NCBI RefSeq assembly: GCF_014876185.1
Contig: NZ_JADALJ010000001.1
Location: forward strand, 3,763,501 to 3,827,500
DNA: 64,000 nt
Origin: Rufibacter sp. LB8
GTDB lineage: Bacteria > Bacteroidota > Bacteroidia > Cytophagales > Hymenobacteraceae
Direction: 5' to 3'
Of the stretch, positions 25,735-35,348 are shown piece after piece. The notes under the pieces are model-generated. The model worked only from the letters and a program-made list of their open reading frames with translations. It was not told the origin of the DNA and ran no database searches. Numbering within the stretch: position 1 is the first letter of the stretch; each line of letters begins with the position of its first letter. A program made the position numbers and the translations under genes.

Positions 25735-28700
25735 ATGAAGCATCTTTCTTTATTTCTGGTTTTGGCGCTGGGTTGGGTAACGGGGTTTGCGCAGACCTAT
25801 AAAGTGACCGCAGATAACCCGGAGCAGTTTCTGGTAGATGTGCGGGCCATGATGACCGCCACCAAGAACGAGGCCGCCCTGCAAGCCGCCACCGGCCTGG
25901 AGACCGCCTGGAACTCCGGCAAATTCAGCGCCGCCCAGAAAACCAAGGTGATGGACCTCACGCAGCAGATGCTCAAGAAAAAGCTGAAGTCAAGGCCGCA
26001 TTTTGAGAACTTCTTCGGGGCGTTGGCCAGCAGTGTGAACGTGCACCAATACACCGGCGCCAACCTTGACAAGTTCCTGCACGTGACTGAACAGACCCTG
26101 CAAAAGCAAGATTACAAAGTCTTCGAGAAATTCCTGAGCAACTCCTACTTATTCCTAAGCTCCAAAACCTTGTACAAAGGCCCTAGCAACGGCATGCGCG
26201 TCTTGAGCGGAAGTTTCTCTTTTGATTACAAAGAAGGAAACGCAGACGCCGGTGGCGCACCCGCCTGGGGAGATGAACCCGCGCCTGCTCCGGCAGAGCC
26301 CGTGGTTAAAGTAGAACCCGCTGCTAAGGCTGCGCCTAAAAAAGCTGCCCCTGCCAAGAAAGTAGCCAAACAGGAAGACGCCTGGGATGCTTGGGAAGCC
26401 ACTAAACCCAAACCCGTGGCAGATGACCCTTGGGCCGCCTGGGATCAACCCAAAAAGAAGCCCGTAAAAAAGAAAACAGCGCCAAAAACCGCCGCCAAAA
26501 CTGCGGCAAAAACGCCGGCTAAGAAAGAGGAACCTGCCCCGGTAGTAAAAGAAGAACCCCTGACCCAGAAACGGTTTGAGTACTTCGCGCAGCCGCTACC
26601 CGTGTTGGCCGGACCTGTTATTGTCTTAGACAAAGCAGATTTGCTCTTCACCACGCCGTTTGACTCCGTGACCATTAAAGGAACCACCGGTGCCGTGTCT
26701 CTTAACGGAAACCAATACGTGGGCCAGGGCGGAAAATACTCCTGGAACACCCTGGGCGGTGTTGCCACCGCTGAATTCAAAGGCCTGGCCATTGACGTGT
26801 CAAAATCCGGGTTTAAAGCCGAAGACGTGTTGCTTAACCTGCCCACCGTGGCCGAAAATGACATCAGAGGAAATCTGGAGCATAAAATCATCAAGCCCAA
26901 AGCCAACGGTGAGAGCGGCTACCCACGGTTCATCTCCCATACCAATGATGCCAAAATCAAGCGCTTTGGGGCAGACATTCAGTACATAGGCGGTATGTCT
27001 CTGCACGGCAATACCTTGATGAGCGCTGCCTTAGACGGTAGTACCTCCAGCATTTGGGTGTCAGAAAGCGGGGTGCGCAAATTCAGGGCGTCGTCTAGAA
27101 ACTATACCATCACAGACAGTTTGATCACAGCGCCGTTGGCCAGTATTGCGGTCTTCCAAGGCACAGACTCCATCACGCACCCGGGCACCAAATTCAAGTA
27201 CAACAAAGACGCCAAGCGGTTGGTTTTGCTGAATCCAGACGGCTTGTACAAAATGACGCCCTACTCCCACTCGTACCACCAGATGGAACTGACCACAGAC
27301 ATGGCGGTGTGGGATTTAACCCAGCAAAAGATTGATTTCGCTATACTCACGGCCAAAAACCAGGTACCGGCGCAGGTCAACTCCAAAGAATACTACACAG
27401 AGACCCGTTTTCAGCAGATTAAGACCATTTCCAACTTCCACCCACTGTACGCGGCGGTAGGTTATGGTTTGCAGCAGGGCACGCGTGCGTTTCATATTGC
27501 GGAGATGTCTGAAAGCACCAAGATAAAACCAGAGACGCTCCACAATGCCTTGACCACGCTGGCCCAGGGCAGTTATGTAGACTATGACCCCAATACCGGA
27601 AATGTCTACCTGCTTGACAAAGCCTACCATTTTGTAGACGCATCAAGAAACAAGAAAGACTTTGATTACATCCATTTAAATGCGCTGTCGCCGGCCGGTA
27701 AGAATGCCACGCTTGACTTAACTACTGGTGACTTGGTGCTGCGCGGCGTGAAGAAGTTCACCTTCAGCGGTGACTCGGCCGTGGTGGCAGAGCCAGACAG
27801 CCAGATAGTGCGCATCCAGAAAAACCGCAACATTTTGTTCAACGGCCGTGTGAAATCGAACAACTTCACCTTTAAAGGGAAAGAGTTTCTGTTTGACTAC
27901 AACGGGTTTTTCATAGACCTGGCCAAGATTGACTCCACGGTACTCACCACCCAGACCAAAGACAAAGCCGGTAAGCAGAAAGAAACGCCCTTTACCTTGG
28001 TAAGCCGGGGCGGCCAGGGTACGGCCAAACTCTACCTCAACAAAGCCGACAATAAATCTGGCCGCAAGCCGGCGCCTGGTTACCCGTCATTAGATGCGGT
28101 GTCTGGGGCCACGGTGTATTTCAACAAACCAGAGATTTTGGGCGGCGTGTATGATACCAGCGTGTACTTCAGCATTCCGCCGTTTAAGATTGACAGCCTC
28201 ACCAGCAGCAAGGGCTCCGCGGTAGGGTTTAACGGCACGTTCCATTCGGGGGGCATCTTTCCGCCCATTGAAACCAAACTGTCTATTCAGCCAGACGGTG
28301 CCTTGGGGTTTGAGTACCTGGTGCCTAAATCTGGGTTTGATGTGTACGGCGGCAAAGGCAGATTCACAGACACGCTCACCATGAACACCAAAGGCTTGCA
28401 AGGCAAAGGCGTGCTCACCTACCAGACGGCCACCATGCATTCCCCGGCCTTTGTGTTCTTCGTAGATTCGGCCATTACCAATACGGGTACCAAAGGTAGT
28501 TTCAAAGGCGGTTCTGTGGCCCAGGGCTCTTACCCCAGCGGGGCTTTCAAAGGCTTCAGTATGAACTGGTGGCCGTACAAAGACACGCTGCAAGTGCATT
28601 CCAAAGGCAAAGAAGTGATGAGCCTGTTCAATGACCGGTTCACTTACAAAGGCATGCTGGGCTTTACCCCAAGTGCGCTGTTTGGCGATGGCGTGGCCGA

Positions 28701-31053
28701 AAACGCTGATGTGGCCATAAAATCGCCGTTGTTCATGTTCAAGAAAGGCTTGATTCATGGCAACCAGGCATCTATGGAAATCAACTCCTCAGACAAGACC
28801 AAACCAGCCCTCACCACCTATGATGTCTTTCTGGACTTTCATTTAGACGAAGGCTACGCCGAATATGCGCCAGAGCGGAAAGGCTTCGCCAGCACCGTGT
28901 TCCCGTTTGCGCAGTACAAGTCCAGCCTGGGCGGCGGCAAGTGGGATTTCAAGACTAAGAAACTCACCTTGTCCAGCGGCTCAGATGACCTGAACAACTC
29001 GTATTTCTACTCCATGAAACCAGGGGTTGACTCTATCGCGTTCCAGGCCAAGGGCGCGGTGTATGATCTGAGCAACTACACCTTGCTGGCTTCGGGCGTG
29101 CCCTACATTCCGGTGGGCGACAGTTACCTGATCCCAGACAGCAACCAGGTACACATTCTGCAAGACGCTAAACTTAAATCTTTCCAGAACGCCGGGCTGG
29201 CCATGGACTCCGTGCAGAAGTTTCACCAGATGGTGCGCGGCGAACTGCATTTAGACAACGCCTTCGGGATTACCGGTAACGCCATTTACCGCTTCACCAA
29301 CTCGGCCCAGGACACGTTTGCCATCAAGTTCAACAAGTTTGACTGGAACCAGCCGGAGGTAAGCAAGAAAGACGAGAAGAAAGGCGTGAACGGCAACCCG
29401 CATTTCCTGGCCATGGCCAACGTGAAAGAGACAGACACCTTGTTTATTCTGCCCAATGTGCGGTACCACGGTGACATACAACTGGCCTCTAACCAGAAGT
29501 TGCTGAACTTTGACGGCCACGCCAAATTGCTGTTCAGAGGGGCCGAGAACTCAGACTGGTTCCTGTACAAACGCGAAGGCCTGGACCCGCAAGACGTTCG
29601 CCTGGAAATAAAGAAACCCGCCCTGGCAGACGGAACGCCGCTGAAAACCGGTATCCACATCAACGCCACCGACGGCAAAATCTATAACACCTTTGTGTCT
29701 AAAAAACAGTATGACGATGACCTGGATGTGTTTGAGGTGGAAGGCCTGCTGTCTTTTGACAAAGAGAAAAAGCAGTTCAAACTAGGCGATGAGGCCCGCG
29801 CCTACGGTAACTCTTACACCGGTAACGTGCTGCAGTACAATGACGCCACCAAGCAGGTAACCTATGAAGGCCAGTTCAAACTAATCAACAATGTGAAAGG
29901 CTTCAACCTGCAAGTGTCGGGGAGCGGTTCTGGGCGTGCAGACAGCAGTTTGTATGAACTGGACACCTTTATGGCCTTTGATTTTGACGCTCCGGCCCAG
30001 GCCATAGAAAGCATGGGCACTATCATTGCCAAGAACAGCCAAGGCGCCCCTGAAGGCGTGGATCTCAACAGCCCTACCTTGCCGTTCAAGCTGGCCGCGT
30101 TTATTGGCGACAAAGGCGTGGAAGATTTCAAGGCCAAAACCGCTGCCAATTATGTGCCGTTCTCCAAGATTTCGTCTAAACTGATCCATACCTTGGTGCT
30201 GAACCAGGTGCAGCTGAAGTGGTCGCCTAAAACCAATGCCTGGTACAGCGTGGGCCCGTTGAGCCTCGCCGGCATTGACAAAACCGACATCAACGCCAAG
30301 ATCAACGGTTACATTGAGATCAAGCGCGGCGCCAGCGGCGATAACGTGACCGTGTATTTGGAGCCTAGCCCGTACGCCTGGTATTACCTGAGTTTCTATG
30401 AAGGCGCGCTGGGCATGGTGTCAGCAGACGGGAATTTCAACTCCATCATCGCCAACAAGTCAAAAGGCGGGCCGGGCACGGGGTCGTATGCTTTCCACGC
30501 GCTGGAACAGATAGAGAAAATGGAATTTGTGAACTACTTCCGGAAGAATTACCTGGGCCAAGGACCAGTCAAAGCCGTAGCCGCGCAGCCCACCTATAAC
30601 ACGTTTGACACCGCTCCGGCAGAGGAAGAAGGCAAGAAAGGCAAGAAAGCGAAGAAAAATAAAAAGGAAGAATCTACTGACGCCTTGCCCGCAGGTTTTG
30701 ACACGCCGCCCGTAACCGAGGAGGAACCAGCCAAAAGGAAGAAGAAAAACAAGAAAGAAGAAGAGTCCACAGATGCGTTGCCACCAGGCTTTGAGAAACC
30801 TGCCGCTGCCACGCCACCAGCTGGCGGCACAACACCTGCACCGGCCACTCCCGTGAAAGAAGACCCGGCAGAAAAGGCGAAGAAGGACAAGAAAGAGAAG
30901 AAAAAGAAAGAAGACGTGGAGCCCGCCCCAGACATTCCGGTGGCGGAGGAAACCGAGGAAGACCCCAAAGCCAAAAAGGAAAAGAAGAAAAAAGCCAAGA
31001 AAGGCGAAGGCGAAGTCCCACCACCAGACATTCCGCCTACCGGCAACGAATAG
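25735..31053 (+). CDS. Giant exported protein of unknown function
   Basis: 1772 residues. Residues 1-19 are a signal peptide (LSLFLVLALGWVTGFAQ). A helical domain of 150 residues is followed by an Ala/Pro/Lys-rich linker (about 175-285) containing two DAWDAWE/DPWAAWD units. The body (about 290-1600) is a long series of beta-rich segments without a known domain that I recognise. The tail (about 1620-1772) is highly basic, with two units of KKNKKEESTDALPAGF type and two units of KKEKKKK...PDIP type. No Cys-rich, lipobox or sorting signal. An envelope or periplasmic scaffold is a guess from topology only. Confidence 0.72.
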   Translation: MKHLSLFLVLALGWVTGFAQTYKVTADNPEQFLVDVRAMMTATKNEAALQAATGLETAWNSGKFSAAQKTKVMDLTQQMLKKKLKSRPHFENFFGALASSVNVHQYTGANLDKFLHVTEQTLQKQDYKVFEKFLSNSYLFLSSKTLYKGPSNGMRVLSGSFSFDYKEGNADAGGAPAWGDEPAPAPAEPVVKVEPAAKAAPKKAAPAKKVAKQEDAWDAWEATKPKPVADDPWAAWDQPKKKPVKKKTAPKTAAKTAAKTPAKKEEPAPVVKEEPLTQKRFEYFAQPLPVLAGPVIVLDKADLLFTTPFDSVTIKGTTGAVSLNGNQYVGQGGKYSWNTLGGVATAEFKGLAIDVSKSGFKAEDVLLNLPTVAENDIRGNLEHKIIKPKANGESGYPRFISHTNDAKIKRFGADIQYIGGMSLHGNTLMSAALDGSTSSIWVSESGVRKFRASSRNYTITDSLITAPLASIAVFQGTDSITHPGTKFKYNKDAKRLVLLNPDGLYKMTPYSHSYHQMELTTDMAVWDLTQQKIDFAILTAKNQVPAQVNSKEYYTETRFQQIKTISNFHPLYAAVGYGLQQGTRAFHIAEMSESTKIKPETLHNALTTLAQGSYVDYDPNTGNVYLLDKAYHFVDASRNKKDFDYIHLNALSPAGKNATLDLTTGDLVLRGVKKFTFSGDSAVVAEPDSQIVRIQKNRNILFNGRVKSNNFTFKGKEFLFDYNGFFIDLAKIDSTVLTTQTKDKAGKQKETPFTLVSRGGQGTAKLYLNKADNKSGRKPAPGYPSLDAVSGATVYFNKPEILGGVYDTSVYFSIPPFKIDSLTSSKGSAVGFNGTFHSGGIFPPIETKLSIQPDGALGFEYLVPKSGFDVYGGKGRFTDTLTMNTKGLQGKGVLTYQTATMHSPAFVFFVDSAITNTGTKGSFKGGSVAQGSYPSGAFKGFSMNWWPYKDTLQVHSKGKEVMSLFNDRFTYKGMLGFTPSALFGDGVAENADVAIKSPLFMFKKGLIHGNQASMEINSSDKTKPALTTYDVFLDFHLDEGYAEYAPERKGFASTVFPFAQYKSSLGGGKWDFKTKKLTLSSGSDDLNNSYFYSMKPGVDSIAFQAKGAVYDLSNYTLLASGVPYIPVGDSYLIPDSNQVHILQDAKLKSFQNAGLAMDSVQKFHQMVRGELHLDNAFGITGNAIYRFTNSAQDTFAIKFNKFDWNQPEVSKKDEKKGVNGNPHFLAMANVKETDTLFILPNVRYHGDIQLASNQKLLNFDGHAKLLFRGAENSDWFLYKREGLDPQDVRLEIKKPALADGTPLKTGIHINATDGKIYNTFVSKKQYDDDLDVFEVEGLLSFDKEKKQFKLGDEARAYGNSYTGNVLQYNDATKQVTYEGQFKLINNVKGFNLQVSGSGSGRADSSLYELDTFMAFDFDAPAQAIESMGTIIAKNSQGAPEGVDLNSPTLPFKLAAFIGDKGVEDFKAKTAANYVPFSKISSKLIHTLVLNQVQLKWSPKTNAWYSVGPLSLAGIDKTDINAKINGYIEIKRGASGDNVTVYLEPSPYAWYYLSFYEGALGMVSADGNFNSIIANKSKGGPGTGSYAFHALEQIEKMEFVNYFRKNYLGQGPVKAVAAQPTYNTFDTAPAEEEGKKGKKAKKNKKEESTDALPAGFDTPPVTEEEPAKRKKKNKKEEESTDALPPGFEKPAAATPPAGGTTPAPATPVKEDPAEKAKKDKKEKKKKEDVEPAPDIPVAEETEEDPKAKKEKKKKAKKGEGEVPPPDIPPTGNE

Positions 31054-31075
31054 GTTTTCCAGACTCCACTAAAGT

Positions 31076-31125
31076 AATTCCCGTTTGGGGGCTCATTTCC
31101 AGAAATGAGCCCCCAAACGGGAATT
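31076..31125. repeat. Family A palindrome 18, longest copy
   Basis: 50 bases: 24-base perfect arms from AATTCCCGTTTGGGGGCTCA to its exact complement, around a 2-base centre. It begins 22 bases after the stop of the giant gene. Confidence 0.95.
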
Positions 31126-31416
31126 TTCTTTACCTCATAACAGAATCGTAGCGTGGTGGCCCTGGCCCGACGGGTCTCCATGAAGCCTAAACAGTTAAAA
31201 TTTCAGCAAATTTTAAGGCTGGTCAATGGCTGCAAATAAAAGTTTCCGCCTACTTGAACCAGTTTTGCCGCGCAGCACTATCTTTTTCCGCGGAACGGCA
31301 CTACGTTTTCTGATAAGATAGAAATTTGCGTTTTCGGCTCAGTTTCCAGAAATGAGCCCCAAAACGGGATTCTCTTTTAACTGAAGTTTAGGCTGGGGCA
31401 CCTGAGGGCTTTTTTC
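31126..31416. other. Gene-free gap before plsY
   Basis: No gene. It holds palindrome 19 (31329-31366). The rest shows no structure I recognise. Confidence 0.5.
31329..31366. repeat. Family A palindrome 19
   Basis: CGTTTTCGGCTCAGTTTC / GAAATGAGCCCCAAAACG. Arms mismatched at CGG/CCC. Confidence 0.87.
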
Positions 31417-31424
31417 TATATTTG
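31417..31424 (+). promoter_or_regulatory. Promoter -7 box of plsY
   Basis: TATATTTG, 51 bases before the plsY ATG. No clear -33 TTG. Confidence 0.5.
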
Positions 31425-31475
31425 AAGATATTTCCCGGCTGGCAGGGCGTTCCTGCGGGCTCTCAACTGAATTCT

Positions 31476-32120
31476 ATGGACTTGATATATATCGGCGGAG
31501 CCGTATTGCTGGCGTACTTGCTGGGCGCTATTCCCACCGCCGTCTGGATTGGCAAAACCTATTACGGCATTGATGTGCGGCAGCACGGCAGCGGAAACGC
31601 CGGCGCCACCAATACCTTTAGAGTGCTGGGCAAAAAACCGGGTTCTATTGTAATGGCGGTAGATATTCTCAAAGGTTTTGTAGCCACGTCTTTGGCGTAT
31701 GGCTTGCTCTATTTCTATGCCATTGGCCATGACCAGGTGGTGCTGTACAAAATCATTCTGGGCACGGTGGCGGTGCTGGGGCATATTTACCCGGTGTACG
31801 TGGGCTTTAAAGGTGGCAAAGGCGTGGCCACGGTCATGGGCATGGTGCTGGCGGTGCATTTAGAAGTGGCGTTGATCTGTCTGGCCATTTTCATTGTCAT
31901 GCTTTTGATTTCCAAGTACGTATCGTTGAGTTCCATGACGGCGGCTATTTGTTTCCCGCTGATTTTGTTGTTACCCAAGTACAGACCAGAAGAAACGTTG
32001 CTGCTGGTGTTTGGCGTTTTGATTGCTTTAATGGTGGTCTACACGCACCGCAAGAACATCACACGCCTGCTGCAGGGCGTGGAAAGCAAGGTGAATTTCG
32101 GGTTTGGGAAGAAAAAATAA
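31476..32120 (+). CDS. plsY: Acyl-phosphate glycerol-3-phosphate acyltransferase
   Basis: 214 residues from ATG 31476 (MDLIYIGGAVLLAYLLGAIP), which lies directly before the first membrane helix; the longer frame starts upstream. An integral membrane enzyme for the first acylation in phospholipid synthesis. Signature loops: RQHGSGNAGATNTFRVLG (about 36-53), KGGKGVATVMG (about 110-120) and THRKNITRLL (about 190-200). Five hydrophobic helices. Its terminator follows directly. Confidence 0.95.
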   Translation: MDLIYIGGAVLLAYLLGAIPTAVWIGKTYYGIDVRQHGSGNAGATNTFRVLGKKPGSIVMAVDILKGFVATSLAYGLLYFYAIGHDQVVLYKIILGTVAVLGHIYPVYVGFKGGKGVATVMGMVLAVHLEVALICLAIFIVMLLISKYVSLSSMTAAICFPLILLLPKYRPEETLLLVFGVLIALMVVYTHRKNITRLLQGVESKVNFGFGKKK

Positions 32121-32129
32121 GTAATACAC

Positions 32130-32168
32130 AGCAAAGCCATTCCTATAAACGGGTGGCTTTTTGCTTTT
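32130..32168 (+). terminator. plsY terminator
   Basis: GCAAAGCCA...TGGCTTTTTGC stem followed by a T run, within 50 bases of the plsY stop. Confidence 0.75.
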
Positions 32169-32180
32169 AAACCAAGAACT

Positions 32181-33551
32181 ATGAAAACGTATATTGACCA
32201 GAACAAAGACCGTTTCATCTCAGAATTGCTGGACTTGCTGCGCATTCCGTCTGTGAGTGCTGATGCGGCTTTTAAAGGAGACGTCCTGCGCGCCGCGGAA
32301 TTTCTAAAAGAGAAATTAGCCGAAGCCGGAGCCGACAACGCCCAACTCTTTGAGACCGCCGGCAACCCCATTGTGTACGCCGACAAAATCATCGACCCGA
32401 ATTTACCTACCGTTTTGGTTTACGGCCACTATGACGTGCAGCCCGCTGACCCGTATGAACTCTGGGATTCGCCGCCGTTTGAGCCGGTCATCAAAGACGA
32501 GAAAATCTACGCCCGCGGCGCCTGTGATGACAAAGGCCAGACCTACATGCACCTCAAGGCCTTTGAAACCATGATGCAGCACAACGGCTTGCCCTGCAAC
32601 GTGAAATTCATGATTGAGGGCGAAGAAGAAGTTGGTTCCATGAACCTGGCTACGTTTGTGAAAGCCAACAAAGAAATGCTGGCCTGTGATGTAATTGTGA
32701 TTTCAGATACGGGCATGTTGGCAAATGACGTGCCCTCGGTGACCAGCGGTTTGCGCGGTTTGAGTTACCATGAAGTGGAAGTGACCGGCCCTAACCGTGA
32801 CCTGCATTCTGGTTTGTACGGCGGCGCGGTGGCGAATCCTATCAATATCTTGTGTAAAATGATTGCGTCTCTGCATGACGAAAACAACCACATCACCATT
32901 CCGGGGTTCTATGACAAAGTAGACGAATTGAGTCAGGAAGAGCGCGCCGAGATGGCCAAAGCGCCTTTCAGCCTGGACGCCTACAAAAAGGCCCTGGACT
33001 TGCCAGACGTACACGGCGAAGCAGGTTACAGCACCATGGAGCGCAATTCCATCAGGCCCACGCTGGACGTGAACGGCATTTGGGGCGGTTATACCGGCGA
33101 AGGCGCTAAAACCGTAATTGCCTCCAAAGCCTTCGCGAAGATCTCTATGCGCTTGGTGCCGCACCAAAGCCATGAGGAAATCACGGCCATTTTCCAGAAG
33201 CATTTTGAGTCTATTGCCCCGGCCAGCGTGAAAGTAGTGGTGAAGCCGCACCACGGCGGCGCACCGGTTGTCACGCCCATCACCTCGGCGGGTTACAAAG
33301 CGGCGGCGCAGGCCATGGAAGACACCTTTGGCAAGAAACCGGTGCCCGTACGCAGCGGCGGCAGTATTCCAATCGTGGCCATGTTCAAGTCTGAGTTGGG
33401 CGTTGATACCGTGTTGATGGGCTTCGGGCTGGATTCAGATGCCATTCATTCGCCTAACGAACACTTCGGTATTTTCAACTTTATGAAAGGCATTGAGACC
33501 ATTCCGTTGTTCTATAAATACTTCGCGGAGTTTCATCAGGTGCAAAAATAA
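32181..33551 (+). CDS. M20-family dipeptidase
   Basis: 456 residues, no signal, so cytoplasmic. The zinc-binding motifs are intact: VYGHYDVQPAD (about 85), GACDDKGQ (about 115), MIEGEEEVGS (about 150), SDTGM (about 175) and the C-terminal FGLDSDAIHSPNEHFG (about 430) with metal-binding His. The insert between about 190 and 310 is the dimerisation lid. It resembles the PepV/ArgE-CNDP group; dipeptide hydrolysis is a family-level inference. A repeat-rich gap follows. Confidence 0.92.
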   Translation: MKTYIDQNKDRFISELLDLLRIPSVSADAAFKGDVLRAAEFLKEKLAEAGADNAQLFETAGNPIVYADKIIDPNLPTVLVYGHYDVQPADPYELWDSPPFEPVIKDEKIYARGACDDKGQTYMHLKAFETMMQHNGLPCNVKFMIEGEEEVGSMNLATFVKANKEMLACDVIVISDTGMLANDVPSVTSGLRGLSYHEVEVTGPNRDLHSGLYGGAVANPINILCKMIASLHDENNHITIPGFYDKVDELSQEERAEMAKAPFSLDAYKKALDLPDVHGEAGYSTMERNSIRPTLDVNGIWGGYTGEGAKTVIASKAFAKISMRLVPHQSHEEITAIFQKHFESIAPASVKVVVKPHHGGAPVVTPITSAGYKAAAQAMEDTFGKKPVPVRSGGSIPIVAMFKSELGVDTVLMGFGLDSDAIHSPNEHFGIFNFMKGIETIPLFYKYFAEFHQVQK

Positions 33552-33556
33552 AAAGC

Positions 33557-33594
33557 CGTTTTCGGCCTCGTTTTCAGAAATGAGCCCGAAAACG
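33557..33594. repeat. Family A palindrome 20
   Basis: CGTTTTCGGCCTCGTTTTC / GAAATGAGCCCGAAAACG, 5 bases after the dipeptidase stop. Confidence 0.93.
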
Positions 33595-33606
33595 CGCGTT
33601 GATTTA

Positions 33607-33730
33607 CTACCGCAAGTTTAGCGTCAGCGTAACTTGTGGTTGCTCATGTTGTCAGTTTACAAACTTACGTCAGTTCATAAACTGACTCTGTGTTGAACCA
33701 CAAGTTACGCTATCGCTAAACTTGCGGTAG
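33607..33730. repeat. AAGTTTAGCG long inverted repeat, copy 2
   Basis: 124 bases bounded by perfect CTACCGCAAGTTTAGCG / CGCTAAACTTGCGGTAG arms, continuing AACTTGTGGTT / AACCACAAGTT with a nested GTCAGTTTA/TAAACTGAC stem. Homologous to 18762-18880. Confidence 0.85.
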
Positions 33731-33751
33731 TATATGTAGTTTTTCAATTGG

Positions 33752-33789
33752 CGTTTTTGGCTTCGTTTCCAGAAATGAGGCCGAAAACA
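33752..33789. repeat. Family A palindrome 21
   Basis: CGTTTTTGGCTTCGTTTC / GAAATGAGGCCGAAAACAG. Its right AAAACAG also forms part of the next terminator stem. Confidence 0.92.
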
Positions 33790-33827
33790 GGAAAGCCCGA
33801 GGCAACTGCTTCGGGCTTTCCTGTTTT
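33782..33827 (-). terminator. Terminator sharing bases with palindrome 21
   Basis: AAAACAGGAAAGCCCGA / TCGGGCTTTCCTGTTTT, 17-base arms and A/T flanks on both sides. It ends the first barrel gene (stop 33844). Its left arm begins inside palindrome 21. Confidence 0.88.
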
Positions 33828-33843
33828 ATAGAATATAGGTTTC

Positions 33844-34512
33844 TTATCTGCTGATGGGGAAACCCAGTGACAGTTGAAACAAAGAATGACGGGCGTCTTT
33901 GAAATCACCGCGGGCAGGCGAATCCTCGGCCAGGTCTGTGAACGCGCCGTTGTAGCGCAAGCCTAAGCTAATCCCGCCTTTGGTGGCGTAACCAATGCCG
34001 GCGGCGTAGCCTACCTCAAAATCAGAATAGCCTTCTTTGCTTTTCTCACTGATGTTGCGGTCCACCAGTTCGCCGTTGCGGTACGTTTTGGTTTTGTCAT
34101 TCACGCCCACCAGGTAGGACACCTGCGGACCGGCTTCAAAGAACAAGCCGCCTGCCTGAATTTTGGCCAGCACCGGCACATCTATGTAGTTGAAGTTGGC
34201 GGTGCCTTCGTAGCGGTATTCATCGCCGGCGGTGCCAATGGGGGTTTGAATGGTGTTGGTTACTTTGTCATCGTACTTGTAGCCTTTGTTGGAGTAGAGC
34301 ACCTCGGGCTGAATGGAGAAAAAGCCGGGAACAATGGGCGCGTTGAAATAGATACCGGCGTTAAAACCAATTTTGTTGTTGAACCGTGACTCTTCCTTTA
34401 AATCGCCGGAAAGGTTGGAGTAGTTAAGACCACCTTTAAGACCGAAGGTAGATTGCGCCTGCGCGGTATATGAGGCCACTACGGCTGCTGCTAAAATGAA
34501 TAACTTTTTCAT
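33844..34512 (-). CDS. Porin-family outer-membrane barrel 1
   Basis: 222 residues, signal peptide ending AVVASYTAQAQ. An OMP_b-brl_2-type eight-strand barrel: the opening FGLKGGLNYSNLSGD, FSIQPEVLYSNKGYKYD, IDVPVLAKIQAGGLFFEAGP and terminal RHSLFQLSLGFPISR with aromatic strand end. First of four tandem paralogues on this strand, closest to barrel 2. The role of such PorT-like proteins is mostly unknown. Its terminator is shared with a palindrome. Confidence 0.88.
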   Translation of the reverse strand: MKKLFILAAAVVASYTAQAQSTFGLKGGLNYSNLSGDLKEESRFNNKIGFNAGIYFNAPIVPGFFSIQPEVLYSNKGYKYDDKVTNTIQTPIGTAGDEYRYEGTANFNYIDVPVLAKIQAGGLFFEAGPQVSYLVGVNDKTKTYRNGELVDRNISEKSKEGYSDFEVGYAAGIGYATKGGISLGLRYNGAFTDLAEDSPARGDFKDARHSLFQLSLGFPISR

Positions 34513-34642
34513 GGTTGAAAAGATTTAAATGAATTTAAACGTGACAGCCGTATTTCAAACACTGTGCCTGTTTTTAGAAAAACCGGAGGTTTGATTGGTG
34601 GTAAATGAGCGTGAATATGCTAAGCTGTTGAAAATGAAGCAT

Positions 34643-34679
34643 AAAAAAAGGAGGCACCTTGGTGGCGTCTCCTTTTTTT
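34643..34679 (-). terminator. Terminator of barrel gene 2
   Basis: AAAAAAAGGAG...CTCCTTTTTTT, a canonical bidirectional terminator with GGC/GCC extension, 18 bases after the stop at 34698. Confidence 0.93.
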
Positions 34680-34697
34680 AAAAGCTAACTCAAGAGT

Positions 34698-35348
34698 TTA
34701 TCTGCTTGGGAACAGGAAACCCACAGACAGAATGAACGCCGAATGACGGGCATTGGCCAGTTCATCTCCATCATTCTTGGCCAGTTTGTTGATGCTGCCG
34801 TTGTAGCGCAAGCCCAGGCTCAGGCCGTTGGGCAATTGATAGCCTAGGCCGGCGGCGTAGCCAATCTCAAACTCGGCTAAATCATCTTTGCTGATGCGTT
34901 CTGTCTCTTCATAGCTTTCATTTCCTCTCTTAAATTCACTATTATCAGTAACACTCAAAAGATATGAGGCTTGTGGACCACCTTCAAAGAAAAGTCCGCC
35001 TGCATTGATTCTAAGTAGCACTGGTAAGTCTAAGTAGTGAAAATTTCTGTCACCCTTTACTTTGAAGTCAACTCCTCCAACTGAGAATTTTTCATCACTG
35101 TACTGGTAGCCTTTCTGGGTGTAGAGCAACTCGGGCTGTAAGGAAAGGAATCCGTCGCCGGACAAGTCAAAGTTGGTGGTAATCCCGCCCATGAATCCGA
35201 ACTTGTTTTTGTAAATATCCTCGTTCTGCAGATCCCCCGAAACGTTGGAGTAGGTAACGCCTGCCTTTAAACCCAAACGTGGTCCGGTCTGGGCCTGCGC
35301 CGCCCCGAAAGTAAAAATAGCTACTGCCAATAATGCAATCTTTTTCAT
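34698..35348 (-). CDS. Porin-family outer-membrane barrel 2
   Basis: 216 residues from the ATG at 35348 (MKKIALLAVAIFTFGAAQAQ); the frame is open 26 codons further upstream. Same barrel pattern as barrel 1: LGLKAGVTYSNVSGDLQ, LSLQPELLYTQKGYQYSD, YLDLPVLLRINAGGLFFEGG, YAAGLGYQLPNGLSLGLRYN. The middle third (about 34915-35095) is visibly AT-richer than the rest and than barrel 1, suggesting gene conversion or recombination inside the array. Confidence 0.88.
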   Translation of the reverse strand: MKKIALLAVAIFTFGAAQAQTGPRLGLKAGVTYSNVSGDLQNEDIYKNKFGFMGGITTNFDLSGDGFLSLQPELLYTQKGYQYSDEKFSVGGVDFKVKGDRNFHYLDLPVLLRINAGGLFFEGGPQASYLLSVTDNSEFKRGNESYEETERISKDDLAEFEIGYAAGLGYQLPNGLSLGLRYNGSINKLAKNDGDELANARHSAFILSVGFLFPSR

